From Acidobacteriota bacterium (lineage in GTDB: Bacteria; Acidobacteriota; Terriglobia; UBA7540), in the NCBI GenBank assembly GCA_021786455.1, contig JAJYNF010000191.1, positions 1 through 5,497 on the forward strand: 5,497 bases of DNA, in the 5' to 3' direction. Under the pieces are notes generated by a model, which did no database searches, was not told the origin of the DNA, and worked only from the letters and a program-made list of their open reading frames with translations. The translations under genes and the position numbers were made by a program. Within the stretch, counting starts at the first letter, position 1. Each line of letters starts with the position of its first letter. This document shows, one piece after another, positions 3,982-5,497 of the stretch.

Positions 3982-5497
3982 ATGCTGAAGCCGAAGCCTT
4001 CCATTCGTCTCGAATCCGCTCATGACGTGCTGCGCGGCCGCAGCCATCCGCTCGACGTGTTTTTCTCGCCGAGGACGGTGGCTGTCATCGGCGCCACGGA
4101 GAAATCCGGCAGCGTGGGCCGCACGCTTTTCTGGAACTTGATTGCCAATCCGTTCGGGGGGGCGGTTTTCCCGGTCAATCCCAAGCGGTCGCACGTGCTG
4201 GGCGTCAAGGCTTATCCGAAGATTGGCGAAGTGCCCGAGCCAGTGGACCTGGCGGTGATTGTTACACCGGCGAGTTCGGTGCCGGACGTGGTGGCTGAGT
4301 GCGTGGAAGCCAAGGTGAAAGGGGCCGTGGTCATATCGGCTGGGTTCAAAGAACAAGGCGCGCGAGGCGCCGAACTTGAGCGGCAAATGGTTGCCGAGGC
4401 GCAGCGTGGAAATCTACGCATCATCGGCCCGAATTGCCTTGGCGTGATGTGCCCCCCGACGGGACTAAACGCCACCTTTGCCGCGGCCATGGCCCGGCCG
4501 GGAACCATTGGCTTTATCAGCCAGAGCGGGGCTCTGCTCACCGCCGTGCTCGACTGGAGCTTGCGCACGATGGTGGGCTTCAGCGCTTTCGTATCCATTG
4601 GCGCGATGGCCGACGTTGGCTGGGGCGACTTGATTGATTATCTGGGCGATGACCCGGGGACGCGAAGCATTATTCTTTATATGGAATCCATCGGTGACGC
4701 GCGAGCGTTTCTTTCCGCCGCGCGCGAAGTCGCGCTTTCGAAGCCGATCATCGTCATCAAGGCTGGGCGAACGGAGGCGGCAGCACGGGCGGCCGCTTCC
4801 CATACCGGCACGCTGGCGGGCAGTGACGAGGTCTTGAACGCGGCCTTTCGACGCTGCGGCGTGTTGCGCGTGCGAAGCATCGGCGACTTGTTCTCGATGG
4901 CGGATGTGCTTTCCAAACAGCCTCGACCCAAAGGGCCGCGGTTGACGATTTTGACGAATGCCGGCGGGCCGGGCGTTCTTGCTACCGACGCCCTCATCGC
5001 CGAAGGAGGCGAGCTCGCTCCGCTCGCTGCCGAGACCGTCGAGGCCCTCAATGGGATTCTTCCTGGAGAATGGAGTCATGGTAATCCGATTGACGTTCTC
5101 GGCGACGCCTCGCCGGAAGTTTATGCCCAAGCAGTGGCGATTGCCGCTCGCGACCCGAATACCAACGGCCTGCTGGCCATTCTTACGCCTCAAGCAATGA
5201 CGGATCCGACCGAGACCGCCGAACGGCTGAAGCCCCTCCCGCGCCTCGACTCCAAGCCGATTCTTGCCAGTTGGATGGGGGCGACCCAAGTTGCCGCGGG
5301 CGAAGAAATTTTGAACCGTGCCGGGATTCCCACTTTTCCCTTTCCCGACGCGGCCGCGCGCGTGTTCCACTACATGTGGCAATACAGCTACAACTTGCGC
5401 GGCCTCTACGAGACCCCGGAACTGACTGCTGCGCTGGACCCCGACAAGTCGCCCGGCAGGGTAGCGGCACAAGTGATTGAAGAAGCGCGAAAATCTG
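3982..5497 (+). CDS. NDP-forming acetate/acyl-CoA synthetase, N-terminal part (runs off right edge)
   Basis: An open frame of 505 residues continues past the window. The family converts acyl-CoA plus ADP and phosphate to acid plus ATP, or the reverse, through a phosphohistidine. Residues about 28-125 form the CoA-binding Rossmann domain (VAVIGATEKSGSVG, 33-46; then IIGPNCLGV, 147-155). Residues about 172-310 form the succinyl-CoA-ligase-like domain with FISQSGAL (178-185) and the catalytic histidine H274 in ASHTGTLAGSD. Residues about 317-470 form the third domain, beginning TILTNAGGPGVLATDA (322-337). The alpha part of this family ends near here, yet the frame continues through a linker (480-505) of the kind that leads into an ATP-grasp domain, so a fused alpha-beta protein, possibly with a terminal GNAT acetyltransferase, is likely but unseen. 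ATG 3982 has only a weak GGGG upstream. The frame stays open further upstream, but homology begins after this ATG. Confidence 0.93.
   Translation, partial: MLKPKPSIRLESAHDVLRGRSHPLDVFFSPRTVAVIGATEKSGSVGRTLFWNLIANPFGGAVFPVNPKRSHVLGVKAYPKIGEVPEPVDLAVIVTPASSVPDVVAECVEAKVKGAVVISAGFKEQGARGAELERQMVAEAQRGNLRIIGPNCLGVMCPPTGLNATFAAAMARPGTIGFISQSGALLTAVLDWSLRTMVGFSAFVSIGAMADVGWGDLIDYLGDDPGTRSIILYMESIGDARAFLSAAREVALSKPIIVIKAGRTEAAARAAASHTGTLAGSDEVLNAAFRRCGVLRVRSIGDLFSMADVLSKQPRPKGPRLTILTNAGGPGVLATDALIAEGGELAPLAAETVEALNGILPGEWSHGNPIDVLGDASPEVYAQAVAIAARDPNTNGLLAILTPQAMTDPTETAERLKPLPRLDSKPILASWMGATQVAAGEEILNRAGIPTFPFPDAAARVFHYMWQYSYNLRGLYETPELTAALDPDKSPGRVAAQVIEEARKS

Noticed and set aside
3850..4386. 178-codon and neighbouring minus-strand frames across the intergenic region
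   Set aside because: They run antisense into the synthetase N-terminus, are rich in His and Arg, and show no family resemblance.
4465..5472. 335-codon open frame on the minus strand
   Set aside because: It lies wholly antisense to the acyl-CoA synthetase, which has continuous family motifs. The translation is Arg/Gly-rich with no recognisable domain, as expected for a GC-rich shadow frame.

Overview
The window is from a GC-rich (roughly 58-60% by eye) bacterial chromosome. The gene families (GatCA amidotransferase subunits, a DUF721/DciA-like protein, an FHS-type major facilitator, and an NDP-forming acyl-CoA synthetase of the long, apparently fused type) suit a Gram-negative environmental lineage such as Verrucomicrobiota or Acidobacteriota. 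That placement is inference from protein flavour only. GatCA implies that Gln-tRNA(Gln) and/or Asn-tRNA(Asn) is made by transamidation.

Layout, left to right. Positions 1-167 hold no gene. They contain a near-consensus sigma-70 promoter (TTGACA-N17-TAGACT) on the minus strand that fires out of the left edge. Then come four minus-strand genes, transcribed right to left: DUF721/DciA-like (3654-3310), gatC (3319-3017), gatA (2932-1448) and an MFS transporter (1382-168). DUF721 and gatC overlap by 10 bp. The later gaps are 84 and 65 bp with no convincing terminator, so one transcript is plausible. gatB is not in the window.

Positions 3655-3981 form a 327-bp divergent intergenic region. On its right, on the plus strand, a CDS starts at 3982 and runs off the right edge. 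It is the N-terminal 505 residues of an NDP-forming acetate/acyl-CoA synthetase with an intact phosphohistidine (H274).

The intergenic region is the least ordinary part of the window. It carries plausible promoters in both directions and an 8-bp inverted repeat around an AT-rich -10-like block. It also has two overlapping, mutually exclusive stem-loops, a CRP/FNR-like palindrome (GCGTGA-N6-TCACGC) whose right arm is shared with a second perfect hairpin, and further short inverted repeats up to the start codon. A testable reading is that the acyl-CoA synthetase is controlled by a CRP/FNR-family activator or by a structured leader.

The coding part looks like ordinary housekeeping and metabolism. 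I see no mobile element, CRISPR array, rRNA or tRNA gene, and no clear evidence of a new multi-gene system.
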